A program made the position numbers and the translations under genes. From positions 47,385,097 to 47,449,096 of the forward strand of contig NC_077242.1 in NCBI RefSeq assembly GCF_947179165.1: a DNA stretch of 64,000 nt. Reading direction: 5' to 3'. The stretch is from Solanum dulcamara. Taxonomy: Eukaryota; Streptophyta; Magnoliopsida; Solanales; Solanaceae. This document shows, piece after piece, positions 45,286-57,330 of the stretch. Numbering within the stretch: the stretch's first letter is position 1; each line of letters starts with the position of its first letter. The notes beneath the pieces are model-generated. The model was not told where the DNA came from. It searched no databases and worked only from the letters and a program-made list of their open reading frames with translations.

Positions 45286-47352
45286 TGTAAGACTCTTGAA
45301 GTTGGAAAGTCGGGATGAAGAAAAAGTTGAAAAAAATAGTGTTTTGGTACAAGTTCCACCAGTTGGGAAAACATATGGTCTGTAGTAGGGTTTCGTAGGT
45401 AGGGTCCAAAAATTGGCTAAGTGTTGGGTTACGCTGCAAGTCTTCTACAAACCATATAAGGTCCTATGGTCCTTATAAGGGGGTCGTAGGAAAGGACCTG
45501 AGGAAATGGAAATTCCAGTAGACAAAGTATGATTACACGAAAGGTCCTATAGATCGTACCAAGTTCTACAGGTTGTGGGATGGCCCATAGAGTAAGGACC
45601 CAAGACTATATTTTTGGAGTTGTGCATAATGAGAGGGTTGACGACCCATAGAGTTTTCTACAACCCTTAAACCGAGGTCATAGGGTCGTGGTGAAAATTC
45701 CATTAGCTTCAACTTGGATGTTTGACTTCTATGAACCCTTTTTGACAATTCATGAAAGACCTTACGGACCATAGGGTCACTCCAAAAGCTTTTAATTTAG
45801 GAGTGTCTTGGAAATTTCCTATTCTTTGATTGCCCAAGTTACATCCCATATTCCCTCTCATTGTCTTAAAATCCTCTAAGGCACTCAAATGTTTTCTCTC
45901 AATGGTTTTCTTTTCCATCAAACTAGGGTTTCAAGTTAAATCTCCACTGCTTTAGGGATTTAATTATCAAGGTATGTGTGAATTCACCAATGGATTTATT
46001 TCATCCATTGGTTCCTAAAAGATCTCTATCTATCAAGTTATATTTCACCCAAACCCATTAGTATTTATGTTAAATCTTCATGGGTCATTTTTATTATAAT
46101 TAAATTAATGTTATTATACTTTATCATGCATGATTTGATTAAATTACATTATTTATTGTTGATTCATATGGAACCATGCATTTTTCTTTGAATTTCACTT
46201 ATGGACTATGAACTAGATCATGAATTTACTGAAGGATTTATGCACGTGTTATGAAAATGATGGAGTATGTTTAAAGGATGCTTTTAATTAAGTATCAATG
46301 ATTTGTGAAATATTTTCTTATAATATGAAAGAAATCATGACTTAGATGCTTAGAAAGGTAAATGTCGATATGAACTAATTTATGATCATGATTTGAAAGG
46401 AGCTACACTTATACGATTTTATGGTGTGGATTGGTAATTGACTATTGCCTTTCTAATATTATGTTTTGATAATTAACTTTCTCTATTCCATTGGGATTTG
46501 ACTTAACACAAAGAGGGATTTGAGGTGGAGGATTGGTAAGGGAGTCTCTAGTCTAAGATTACGTGCCCTGTAGGTTGTCCTAAGTGACTTAGCTAGTGGA
46601 TCCATAATATTATTGATTAAATGATATGAATTATACCTTAGCAAGTAGCCTTTTTTTTGGTTTAGGAGTTACATTGGATCGATGTTATAGCTCACATGGT
46701 CTTAATATCGGTTAAGGTTAATATCCGACAAAGAACTATATTTTTCTTTAATTCTTTTAAATATGTGTTTTAGTAATTCATTGACCTCATCTCATCATTT
46801 ATGATTTTCTTTTAAGCTCTTAAAGGATTCTTCGCCATGCCTTTCATGTTTATGTCCACTATGATTTCTCACTTATGTTATGCACATTTCTTACATACTA
46901 AGTACATTCTATGTACTAATGCATACTTGTACCTATAATGTCTCATAATGTAGGGTCCGACACTACTCATCACTATCGTAGCTAGTATAGATTGTCGTTA
47001 ATAACACTACAGTACTTAGTGAGTCATCATGCTTTGAGGACGCAACCATGATGGTTTATTATGTCTTTACTTCATGTCTTTTAGAATTAGATATTCTGAG
47101 CTGGGCTTGTCCTATGCCTATGGCTATGATGTGTAGAGGTGATGTCAAACATAACATGTTTTTGTATTCACATATGTTTTCTTAGATTTCTTTTATGATG
47201 AGATTGCTAGATCTGAGGCTTATCTTCCACTTTTAGTTTTCATATGCGTGTGTTGTTTATTCTTAAGTCATGCTTATGATAAGAGGCTTGTTTAGGGTCT
47301 TCCGAGATCCTATTCTCTTTGTCACATCTAGGGTCTAGCTTGGGTCATAACA
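45286..47352 (+). repeat. 3' LTR of element 4 (family B)
   Basis: 2067 bp, from TGTAAGACTC to GGGTCATAACA. It shares GTGGATCCATAATAT, ACCTTAGCAAGTAGCC and ATGTCTCATAATGTAGG with element 2's LTR and with the LTR fragment at 53691-54468. The first 500 bp are rich in short palindromic 'TACGACCCATAG'-type phrases. The next five bases, AGAAT, cannot be matched because the 5' end is missing. Confidence 0.88.
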
Positions 47353-47926
47353 AGAATTGATCTTATTCTTACTTGCTGGACGAAAGGGGTAACGAATGTG
47401 TAAGGTGATTACACAATGGAGATTTGAGGCTATCAACCCTAATCTAATAGCTTGAACTTGTTCGGAGATATCTAATTTGAGATAAAGGATAAGTGTTAGT
47501 AAAGAAAACACTCATAGATGGACCAAGTTGTAGGGCGACATTCATCTACTTAGGGAACTAACCAGTTAGGTGAATTTAACTTATCGATCTTGCATGGTAT
47601 ACATTATAAAAGGTTACTTATATCCGGTCTTACTAAGTTATGACTTTATCGGGATTACAAAAACCGAGTTTTGTCTCTTATTGATTCAAAACATGTTTAC
47701 TTGATACTTTGTTACTTGCTACTTGTGAAGATTATAAAGATTGTCTATTACACAACAACCCCTTTTAGAAATAATAAAACTAAGAGTACAAAGAATGGCA
47801 ATTGACCAAGGTCCAAACTATATTCCTCGTGGGATTAACCCTAACCTTAGTTAGGTTCAATATTTTAACAATGACCGCTTTATAATTATTTTATAAGGTG
47901 TAATTTGGGCCTATCAAGTTGCATGG
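47353..47926 (+). repeat. 3' end of an Athila-like LTR
   Basis: The text CCTCGTGGGATTAACCCTAA, then ATGACCGCTTTATAATTATT and GGGCCTATCAA, matches how Athila-type LTRs end in related genomes. No TGGCGCC primer-binding site follows. It may be the far end of the Athila copy at 27021-34565, separated by elements 3 and 4. Confidence 0.5.
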
Positions 47927-49195
47927 ATTTGATTATACTATGTGCTTGATAAGGGGTTAGTAAAGTAGTCTGAGAGGTCTTATGTTGAGAGCTGGTCAAC
48001 AGGGTGATATTTCGCGACTTGGACTCAATTCTTTTAGGCTTTTATAGAGAAGTATGTGCCCTACAATATGGGAGAAAGATTGCAGGATGAGTTCACATAT
48101 CTTCAGTAGAGATTAATGTGTTATTTTTAGTATGAGATGCAGTTCTACAAGTTGGTTAGGAATAATGCTATAATCAAGCAAATGAGCAAGAGCAGGGATA
48201 CAAATCTATGAGTGGGTTTTCTTTTCCTCTTCGTCCAGCGACACAAAAGCTTATAGCGCCAAGTTCTTTATTTCTTTATATTATAAATATACATGAACTT
48301 CAAAGGGTTATGTCACTAGGCGTATGGAGGGGGCTATAGTAAAATAAGTAGACATATTTAATCTAGATGTAACAGTTTCCTAGGAAGAGGTTACCCTCAC
48401 CCCTTCAAACACAATAGGACCATCCAAATAATGCTATAAGTTATAGGTGGAATTATTCGAGTTTGAGCAGTCATAGCAGCTAGAGTTGAGGCCAGACTTC
48501 GATAGGTTCGCATTCTAGATATTTAGGTCATGGTGGACAGTCTGGTTTGACTAGATCATCTCAGAAAATTATATCATGTAGAGCATGTTATAAGTGTGGT
48601 ATGTTAGGGAACTTTTCTAGGGATTGTCCTAGGGGTCATCTTCTTAGGAAACAAGGTCGGTAGGTTAAGGATTCTAGGTCTCTAGTGCAATTAGTAAGAG
48701 TCGGTGTATAGGGTAGTAGGGCTACTTCCTAGGGTATGAAAGTGGTCCGTAGTTAGGCAAGGCAGGTGGCCAAGGTAGATATGGACACATGTATGCTTTT
48801 GAGTTAAGTTAGAGGTGGATTCATTGGATGTTGTCATCTAAAGTGTGATCTCTGGCTCACATCAACCAACTTTTGCATTATTTGATTGGAGGTATACATA
48901 TTTAAATATGTCTACTTATTTTACTATGTTCTGGAGTTGTTATATGTGCCTTTTCCTATTCCTATGCTTGTAGCTACCCTCGTAGGTGATTCTTTAGTAG
49001 TTGATCAAGTATACATATCTTTTGTGGTAACTATCTTGGGGTATGATACAACATGGAAAACCTTATTATCTTGGATATGGTAACTTTCATATGATTTTAG
49101 GAATAGATTGACTATCTCCTTATCATATGGTCTTTGGTTTCTTTTCCAAGAATATTACCTTTGGCATCAAACCGTTACTACTTTTAAAAAATTTA
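47927..49195 (+). pseudogene. Gag-protease fragment of another chromovirus
   Basis: The gag stretch WTQFF-AFIEKYVPYNMGER with LQDEFTYLQ begins near 48022. A zinc knuckle CYKCGMLGNFSRDC lies at about 48589-48630; its His is replaced (GNF for GHF). A protease-like part follows: IPMLVATLVGDSLVVDQVYI in the open frame at 48886-49083, then MILGIDWLSPYHMVF. There is no RT beyond about 49195. It differs from elements 2, 4 and 6 in its LSPYH motif, which is closer to the lineage of the minus-strand fragment at 50440-51368. Confidence 0.82.
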
Positions 49196-50439
49196 TATCC
49201 CCTAAATTATTTTGATGATTCTATTCTAATCAAGTAGAGGCTAAGAACAACCTAAACTAAGGCTTAAGGCTAAAGAACAATTTTAAAGTCCCCAAAATGT
49301 CCAATTCATACATAAGGATCATTTTAGGCCTAATTTAATGCTAAACTTTTTCCTAAAAATTATGCAACTCATAATATATAGAACCTACTAAGTTAAGTCT
49401 ATAGAAAGGAACTTGTAATCTACCTCAAAGCTGAACCACAATCACGAATCATTACTCAAAAGCTTTCCCCTTTCAGAGCGTCGAATCGCTACCATGCTAT
49501 AAGAATAGAATCTACACATTATTAATGGACTAAAAATACCAATATTGATGGCACAAAATCCAAACCAAATTTTGGTTAAAGGTTGAACTAGGTGATCGTC
49601 AATGAAATACAAAACTAAACTCTACCATGCAAAAGAGTTAGAAAAACTTAGCGAATGTCACTCCTGCAGACATTCGTCGCTGGTGCGACATCGTGAGAGA
49701 AGGGGAAACTCCAAAAGAGTAGACAACAAAAAATTCTTTCTTCTCCATCGGTATGGCTACGAAACACAGACTTGAGTTAATAGTGTTGTGGAAGGGATGC
49801 AAGAATGGTATCACTAGATTTGCAATAACAAAAGTTGTTAATGTCACTAGACAAAGCCGGTTTGATAACTCTCTGTTCGAATGCCTCAGTCGGAGTGATC
49901 CAAGCTCGGCAAGAGTGGTTCTATGAATAGTATAAAATTTTTCCAAGGTCTTCAAATAGTCCCTCACAATATATTTGGAGTCCCGTGACCGTAAATTATA
50001 CATGCTACCCAACAAAAATGATATTTTAGACATATTGGAATTGAGGAAGCAACCAACAAAGGTCGGATCAAGGAAATGTTGACCGAAGTCAATAATATAA
50101 CTAAAACAACCTAAAGAAAGTAAAAAAACCAAGTGTTCCAAAATAACACCAACAACCATGGGACCAAAATCAACACTTCAGAGAAAATAATATTGAATAA
50201 AAAATCTTATCCAATACCATTTATCAAGAATATTGACTAAATTCAACTTTTTTTTTAAAAAAGCTCCAAATAGGGAAATACTCAGCCTAAACTCTCCTGA
50301 TCACCTAGAGAAGCAAGTCACCCACCCCGACAAAAAATATATAGCACAAACTCTATGGGAAAGGCAAAATATAAAAGCACACAAAAGCCAAAAAAATGAC
50401 CATGGGGGTCAGCTGACATCCTCAAAAGTTAAATAAAGG
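49196..50439 (-). repeat. Unassigned block, possibly an LTR of the minus-strand element at 50440-51368
   Basis: It lies where the 3' LTR of that minus-strand element should be. Features include GCGAATGTC and GTCGCTGGTGCGACATC near 49650-49690, similar in style to LTR promoter regions of this window. One minus-strand frame (49638-50159) is open for 173 codons, the second longest in the window, but its product matches nothing I recognise. LTR ends could not be fixed. Confidence 0.35.
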
Positions 50440-51368
50440 AAAGTACCTTAAGGATTTAAAAGGTGAGGATACCTCATTTTCATGTCAAGATCGACTTCCC
50501 AAGTAGTCTCTTCTATTGGATGATACCTTTATTGAACTTTAAATAATGGAATCTCCTTAGATATCAACTTTCTAACCTTCCTATATGATATAGCCACAAA
50601 CTCTTTCTCAAAATCCATGGACTCAAAAAACTGAATCAAATCCCACTAAAGCACATGGGGATCATCTAAAATTTTCCATCTCAACAAAGAGACATAGAAA
50701 ATAGGGTGAACACTTGAAATACCTGGAGTTAAGGAAAACATATAAACCATCTCTCTAATGTGCCTTAAAATATTAAATGGTATGATGAATGTATGGTTAA
50801 GTTTGTCCTTTCTTCCTTATTACACCTGCATGGGTGATGCTTGTAGAAACATTTATCTCCAACCATAAACTCTAAGGCTCGCACTCTCCTATGGAGATAG
50901 CTCTTCTGCCTACTCTGAGGAGTACATAACCTTCTAGATCACTCAATCTCTATTTATGGAATCCTTCTCTGAGCAGTACATAGCCTATTCTAGATCACTC
51001 AATCTCTATTCATAGAATCATGCAACAAGTCGATTCCCCAAAGTCTAATATCAAAAACATCAAACCAGCTTAGCATCTAATGACGCCTGATACCTTACAA
51101 TGCCTCAAATGGAACTATCAAAATACTCAAATAGTAGTTATTATTATACGCAAACTCCTTTAAAGATAAGAAAAAGTCCCACTGACCCCAAATAAATTAC
51201 AAAATCCCAAAGTATATCCTCGAGAATATCCAACTCTCTCTTTATCGACCTGTAGAAATATAACGTGAATTGAGTACCATGATATGAAATGATACGTATT
51301 GGGACTCTAAGCAAATGGAGAACATCCTGAATATAGATTTGTGCAATCCCTCAAAACTATAAGTCTGA
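50440..51368 (-). pseudogene. Integrase/chromodomain fragment of a minus-strand chromovirus
   Basis: Minus-strand reading: AQIYIQDVLHLLRVPIRIIS, then YHGTQFT (second catalytic Asp replaced by Tyr), a short deletion, LEDILWDFVIYLGSVG, EFAYNNNYYLSILIVPFEAL, RVRALEFMVGDKCFYKHHPC, VFTLFSMSLC-like text and TTWEVDLDMKMRYPHLL. Broken throughout. It is cut at 51368 by the element 6 LTR. A 54-bp tandem duplication lies within it. Confidence 0.85.
50913..51020. repeat. 54-bp tandem duplication inside the integrase fragment
   Basis: CTCTGAGGAGTACATA at 50913 and CTCTGAGCAGTACATA at 50967 each head a 54-bp unit containing TCTAGATCACTCAATCTCTA. 54 bp is 18 codons, so the duplication keeps frame. Confidence 0.85.
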
Positions 51369-53322
51369 TGTAAGGCCTCGAAAAGTCAGAAAGTCCTAGA
51401 AAGTGGAATAAAGGATGAAATTCCATGAAAATGCAAAACATAACACAAAGTGATGACCATGAAGGCCATCACGGGCCGTGGTCTATACCATGACTCATGG
51501 TGAGCCACCATAGTGGAGGTTATGAAACCCAACCCTATAGGGAAGGATTACAACAAGTGATCACGGATTGTGATGATCACCACGGGCCGTAGTGACCTCT
51601 GTGGTGACCCTTCCCCTAAGGCCTCAAAAAGAGTTTCCAAGGCAGGGACCATGATGGACCACTATGGGCCGTGTATCTCTTCACAGTTCTTGGTGTGTTC
51701 TGTGGTAGAATCTCCTGCAGGTTCTACAGCACGACCACATTTCATGGACCGTGATCCCCTCCATGGACCATGAAGGTCTCCATGGTGGAAGTTCAGAGAC
51801 TTTCCTACAAACCCTAAAATTTTATCCTCTAAGTCATTTACCATGGGACACCACTACCAAATACCGTTAAACATGTAGGATTTTGGGCCTACAGTATGAG
51901 TCAAGATGATGAATTGTAATCGAAAGAACAAGCCGTAATGATGACTCATATGTAAACTTCAGAGCCTTGAATTTAATATGTTTTCAAAAACCTCCAACTT
52001 TTTATGAGTCGTCACCACTTCTACGATTCATAGTGACTAACTCATAGGTCCAAAATTTAGAGTTTAATGAAGGGTGATTATGTCTTTTCCCCAAGTCTAG
52101 TTCAGTGAACCTAGACATTTTCATGGCCAATTTCAAAGTTTATATATACCTAAGTCTTAAAATTTCCCCTATTTTTCCATTTATTCTTCAAATATTTCTA
52201 AGGCAAGACCGAATAATTCTCTCAAGGTTCCTTTCTAAATATTCAAGCTAGGGTTTCAAGTTATTCAAGGTTTCTTCTTCAATTCTAAGTCGATTTTTCC
52301 AATGTATATAGGGATTGATCCACGGTTTCCTTTCACCGATGGAGTCCCAAGGTTTTGCTAAAAAAATATCATAAAATTTCATTATCTTTAAACTCTAATT
52401 TTGATGAATTGTGTTGGGCTGTTTCAATTACATTTTTAATCATTATCAATAATAATTATAAGTATGTTTTTACATGAAATGTATGATTTCAATATGAATT
52501 ATGAATGCCCATTCTTAAAGCTATTTTTAATCATAATATACATGAAGTATGATTATGATGAATAAATGATATATTTATATATCATATGATTATGAGGGAT
52601 CAATGATTTCAAACTTTAGCATGGTTTTCATCTAAATTTATTATGTAAATGAGTTTTACTCTAAATTCAAGTATGAAAATATGATAATGGATTACTGCAT
52701 GTTCAAGTTATGAATCTTATACAAGTTATAAAAAAGGGTGACTAGGGCCCTATGTGGTGACCTAGGTACCTAATGACATGAATTATGTAAGTATGGAATT
52801 ATAATGTTGAAAGGACAATACTTGCATTGCAAGCATGTTATGAAAATAAGCTATACTATGATTTATGAATTTTATGAACAAGTTTATGATATATGCAAAG
52901 TATGATGACTGTGTTATGTATTCCATGATATTTAACTTAGCAACGAGCGGACTTTGAGGCGAGGGCCCTACCATAATCCAAGAAAACATTCTATTTCATT
53001 TTATAGCTTATGTTATATAAATCCCTTTTTGATTTCTTTCGGTACTTGTTTCTATTATTATGAGGGTGATCTAGGGACATGTATTTTCCCCCGCCAAGTC
53101 TAAAGATGTAAAGTTATTATTGGACAAATAGATGATGTTGATGTTGTTTAACAACTCTTATTCTATGTTATTTTCTTTAGTCCCATTATCTTACTTACTT
53201 CCGCTTGTCATTGATTGGCATGACCTATGAAAAGCTAAGTGAATGCTAAGAGGCTTGGATGATGTACCTACGGGTGTCTCATTCATAGTGTCAGGTCTAG
53301 GCCCTAAGCTTGGGTCGTGAAA
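51369..53322 (+). repeat. 5' LTR of element 6
   Basis: 1954 bp, from TGTAAGGCCTCG to GGGTCGTGAAA, the final CA altered. The upstream quarter has repeated 'CACGGGCCGTGG / CCATGGACCATGAAGG' palindromic phrases. The last 340 bp are duplicated at about 54526-54865. Confidence 0.9.
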
Positions 53323-53326
53323 AACT

Positions 53327-53338
53327 TGGTATCAGAGC
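53327..53338 (+). promoter_or_regulatory. Primer-binding site of element 6, first copy
   Basis: TGGTATCAGAGC, an exact initiator tRNA-Met PBS, four bases after the LTR. Confidence 0.93.
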
Positions 53339-53537
53339 TTGAGGTTTTGAATGGTCCTTGGAGTCCAACATACCGTGTCGAATAGGGTCTTATTCATGCT
53401 TATGAAGATCTCCACAATTATTAATAGGAGACTATAAGATGTTTACTAAATTTTTCACTTCTATATAAATCAAGTTGTGCCCTAGAGATGTCTTACGATT
53501 TCCACTAACTAACGACTCTTTTTATGTTCTCTAGATC

Positions 53538-53690
53538 ATGCCTCCAAGAAGAGTACCTCCAGCTAGAGGAAGCTTTGATTATGAGGACCAAGCTCATCTG
53601 GTTCTCGGGGCTTCATATTATGAGAAAGAGTCATACATTCTGAATATCAAAACATAATTCATGTCACCATAGGTTTCATTCATGGCTCAG
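53538..53690 (+). pseudogene. Element 6 gag start, first copy (truncated)
   Basis: ATGCCTCCAAGAAGAGTACC opens MPPRRVPPARGSFDYEDQAH followed by LVLGASYYEKESYILN, then a stop. It is cut after about 50 codons by an unrelated LTR fragment. The same start occurs again at 55081. Confidence 0.8.
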
Positions 53691-54468
53691 CTAGTAGATC
53701 CACATATAGTATATGTACATGACCTACCTAGAAGGGTAGAGTCTACCTTGGAAAGTTGATTCTCTTTGTCTTCATTGTATGGGAAGACAACGGGATTTTA
53801 TGTTATAGCTAGCATGGTCTTATTATAGGTTATGGTTCCTATCCCATATATGTATATGTTTTTTATGTCTATTTATGATTTCTACAATGCCCTTAAATGC
53901 TTTGATCAACTATGGTGCCTTAAATACTTTGATCTACTATGGTGTTTTCTCATGACTTACATATTCTCTTTCATCACTCATGACATTTGATCATTGCATT
54001 ATATGTCTTTCATTGCATGCCATGCCCTCATACTTAGTACATTCAAACGTATTAATGCATATTATTACCTATACTGTCTCATAATGTAGGGGTCGAAGAT
54101 CACACTCCTATTATACATGGCTAGTAGAGTTCAATCTACTAAAGTGTTGGTGTTTCCTCATCCATCGAGGGATAGTTATGAGTCGTTATTTCTACTTTCA
54201 AAAGACTTTGTTATTTCCCTTATGAATTTGAAGGTGAGCTAGAGACTTGTCTTATCCCCCACCCATCTTACGTAGTAGAGGCATTGTTGGACCTATGTTA
54301 TAGAGTCTATGTGGTCAACTTTACGATATTTTATGATTCATTATTTAGACTCTTTATTATGTTATTTTCATTTTACTTGTATGCTTAGGATATTTCAAAA
54401 GGCCTTGTTGGAGCCCTTTAGAGTTTTGACTGTCGTGTTAAGACTAGGACCTAGGTCGGGTCGTGACA
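53691..54468 (+). repeat. LTR 3' fragment of the element 2/4 type, inside element 6
   Basis: It begins TAGATCCACATATAG and includes GAGTCTACCTTGG, ACTGTCTCATAATGTAGGGG and a GGTCGGGTCGTGACA end at 54468. These match the 3' half of the element 2 and element 4 LTRs. The first 1.2 kb or so of that LTR is absent, and no PBS follows its end. Confidence 0.82.
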
Positions 54469-54865
54469 ACGTGGCTAGTTGATTACGTTAAAGGCTACTA
54501 CTTTGGTGAGTTCCCATATTCTGGGAAAACATTCTATTTCATTTTATAGCTTATGTTATGTAAATCCCTTTTGGATTTCCTTCGGTACTTGTTTCTATTA
54601 TTATGAGGGTGAGCTAGGGACATGTATTTTCCCCTGCCAAGTCTAAGGATGTAGAGTTATTGTTGGACAAATAGACAATGTTGATGTTGTTTAATGACTC
54701 TTGTTCTATGTAATTTCTCTTAGTCCTATTATCCCACTTACTTCCGCTTGTCATTGATTATCATGACCTATGAAAAGCTAAGTGAATGCTAAGAGGCTTG
54801 GATGATGTATCTACGAGTGTCTTATTCATTGTGTCAGGTCTAGGCCCTAGGCTTGGGTCGTGACA
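54469..54865 (+). repeat. Second copy of the element 6 LTR 3' end
   Basis: From AAAACATTCTATTTC (54526, against 52983, offset 1543 bp) to TCGTGACA (54865) it repeats the end of the 5' LTR with few differences. Here the terminal CA is intact. The first 57 bp (54469-54525) look like LTR text upstream of the duplicated part, missing from the first copy. Confidence 0.85.
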
Positions 54866-54869
54866 AACT

Positions 54870-54881
54870 TGGTATCAGAGC
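54870..54881 (+). promoter_or_regulatory. Primer-binding site of element 6, second copy
   Basis: TGGTATCAGAGC, exact, four bases after the second LTR end. Confidence 0.93.
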
Positions 54882-55080
54882 TTGAGATTTTGAATGGTCT
54901 TTGAAGTCCAACATACCACGTCGAATAGGGTCTTATTCATGATTATGAATATCTCCATAATTATTAATAGGAGACTATAAGATGTTTACAAAAGTTTTCA
55001 CTTCTATCAAACTCAATTTGTGCCCTAGAGACGTCCTAAGATTTTCTCTAACTAACGACTCTTTTTATGTCCTCTAGATC

Positions 55081-56064
55081 ATGCCTTTAAGAAGAGTACC
55101 TCCAGCTAGAGGAAGGTTTGATTATGAGGACCAAGCTCATCTAGTTCTCGGGGCTCCACATCATGAGAAGGAGTCATACATGCCGAATGTCAAAACATTA
55201 TCACATTATTGGCTCAAGCCATAGAAAATCAACCAAGGCATTGTTCCTCCTCCTTGTCAAGTTCCTAATCCGACTTCTAGGTTTAGAAAATCAAGAGAGT
55301 GAATTCTCCTGATTTTGATGGTTCTAAAGTAGATAAGGACCCTATGGAGTTCATTGAGAAGGTTTGCTGAATTATGGTTATCATGATTCTAATGGAGCTA
55401 AAGGGAGGCAAGGATCCAAGAGTTCATCAACCTTTGCCAAGGGAGCATGAGTGTGAGGGAATATTCCCTCAAGTTCACCAAGTTATCTAAGTATACACCT
55501 TTCATGGTCTCTGATCCAAGGGCAAGCATTAGCAAGTTCATCTCCGATGTGCCTAGTTTGGTGTCCAAGAAATCCAGTTCATCCATGTTGGTCAAAAAAA
55601 TAGACATCTCTCGACTCATGACATATGCAGAATAAATTGAGGATGAGAAGTTGTGGGAAAGGTCGAGGGAATTCAATAAGGCTAGAGTTGAAGGTGGAGG
55701 GTTCACTCCTCAAAGGTCCAGTTATGGTGGTAGTTGAAAAGGCCATGGTGGACAATGATTCATGGGGCAAGGTTCCACTAATCCTCCTCCTCCAAGGTTC
55801 AACAAGGACAAGGGTGCAAATCTGATGTTTCCAAGAGAGAATGTTGTTACTCAAGCTTTTCCTGCTTGCAAGAAGTATAGGAGGGCTCACAAAGGGGAAT
55901 GCTTAGCCAACTCAAATTCATTATTCAAATGTGGTAAGATGAGTTATCATGCTAGAGATTGTAGAAGTGTTAGTGGTAGGCCTCAAGGACAAATTTCTCA
56001 TGGTGAAAAGGCTCAAGGAAGTGACCAATGTACCATCTGGTTTTATGCCTTGCATCAGAGATAA
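55081..56064 (+). pseudogene. Element 6 gag with zinc-knuckle region
   Basis: It starts at a second ATGCCTTTAAGAAGAGTACC. Later blocks are FDGSKVDKDPMEFIEKV (about 55320), SVREYSLKFTKLSKYTPFMV with SDPRASISKFISDVPSLVSK (55447-55635), DEKLWERSREFNKARVEGGG-like text, and CKKYRRAHKGECLANSNS followed by LFKCGKMSYHARDC (about 55860-55970), where the first Cys of the CCHC knuckle is lost. A stretch of about 200 bp of capsid is missing near 55370. Stops are present. Confidence 0.87.
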
Positions 56065-56620
56065 GAGGTTGAGGAAGCACCCAATATTGTCACTAGTATA
56101 TTAAAGGTCTTTGATTTTGATATTTATGCCTTATTAGATTCGGGTGTAAATTTGTTGTTTGTTACTCCATTCCTTGCTACCAAGTTTGATGTGTTACTCG
56201 AAATGTTAGTAGAGCCTTATTTAGTTTCTACCCCAATTGGTGAGTTGCTAGAAATATCCATACAGGTTATCCAATGTCTATTTTGTATAAAGTTATTCTT
56301 TGTGATTGCATAGAGCTTGACATGGTAGATTTTGATGTTATACTTGGGATGGATTAGTTGCATGGGTCTAATACGTCTATAGATTATAGGACTTATTGAT
56401 TCAAGTTTTAATACCTAAATGAGTCAATTCTAGAATTGAAGGGTCATGATTCGGTGGTAAGGTGTAAGTTCATTTTTTGTCTTAAGGACCAAAAGTTTAT
56501 TTCTAAGGGTGTAATATATCAAATCGTGGGAGTCAAGGATGTCGACTCTGGATGTCCTTCTATTGAGTTGGTTTTCGTGGTCAATGAGTTTCTCAATTTT
56601 GTTGCTCGATGATCTTTCCG
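56065..56620 (+). pseudogene. Element 6 protease and linker
   Basis: FDIYALLDSGVNLLFVTPFL at about 56110 keeps the DSG catalytic motif. It is followed by KFDVLLEMLVEPYLVSTPIG, a frameshift, and text matching DFDVILGMDWLHG and the linker before RT (GVKDVDSGCPSIELVFVVNE). This is the best preserved protease active site in the window. Confidence 0.87.
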
Positions 56621-57330
56621 GTGTCCCTCTTGAAAGAAAAGTTGATTTTGTATCGATCTTCTCCTCAATACCCAATCTATCTCTATTCTTCCCTACTAAA
56701 TGGCACCAATAGAATTAAAGGAGTTAAAGGAACAATTAAAGGATTTGTTAGAGAAAAGGTTCATAAGGCCAAGCATTTCACCATGGGGTGCTCTACTATA
56801 ATTTGGAAAAAAAAATGGGTCACTTCGAATGTCCATAGACTACTGACAATTGAACAATGTGACCATTAAGAACAAATATCTGATCCCAAGGATAGTTGAT
56901 TTATTTGATCAATTTAAAGAGGCAAGTCATTTCTATAAGATTGATCTTCGGTTCGATTATCATCAATTAAGGGTAAGGGAGTGTGACATTCCCAAGATGA
57001 CATTTCGAACAAGGTATGATCACTTTGAGTTTTTAGTAATGTCATTTGGGTTGACAAGTGCGTCGATGGTGTTAATGGACCTAATGATTAGGGTGTTCAA
57101 ACCTTACCTTGATACTTTTTCTTCATTGATGATATGTTGATTTACTCTTGGGGTGAGGAAGAGCATAAGGACCATTTGAGGGTTGTGCTTCAAACCTTGA
57201 CTGATAGGCAACTGTTCAAAAAATTTAGTAAGTGCGAATTTTGTTTGAAAGAGGTGGCATTTCTTAGTCAAATAGTGTCTATTGATTAAATCAAGGTTGA
57301 TCCTAAGAAAACAAAGGCGGTCAATGGCCT
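56600..57330 (+). pseudogene. Element 6 reverse transcriptase
   Basis: The open frame 56850-57140 has [60 protein letters not shown] and [10 protein letters not shown]. After a one-base shift the box [10 protein letters not shown] (about 57118-57147) is intact, followed by [20 protein letters not shown] and [20 protein letters not shown]. Upstream parts ([15 protein letters not shown]) are frameshifted. Confidence 0.92.

Larger units (their letters stand above)
40673..47352 (+). mobile_element. Element 4: 5'-truncated chromovirus (family B)
   Basis: Gag, protease, RT, RNase H, integrase and one 3' LTR are in normal plus-strand order. The 5' LTR, leader and gag start are missing, replaced by element 3 sequence. 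The polypurine tract and LTR start are clear at 45275-45286. It shares LTR motifs with element 2. It is decayed but less so than element 1: the RT FIDD box and integrase catalytic residues are still visible. Confidence 0.9.

Noticed and set aside
55398..55890. Minus-strand frames of 102 and 103 codons
   Set aside because: They are mirror frames of the element 6 gag, which is recognisable on the plus strand.
56850..57140. Endogenous pararetrovirus (caulimovirus-type) RT
   Set aside because: The RT is followed by RNase H, integrase and a chromodomain-like tail within LTRs, which is Ty3/gypsy organisation; no movement protein or viral coat-type gene is seen.
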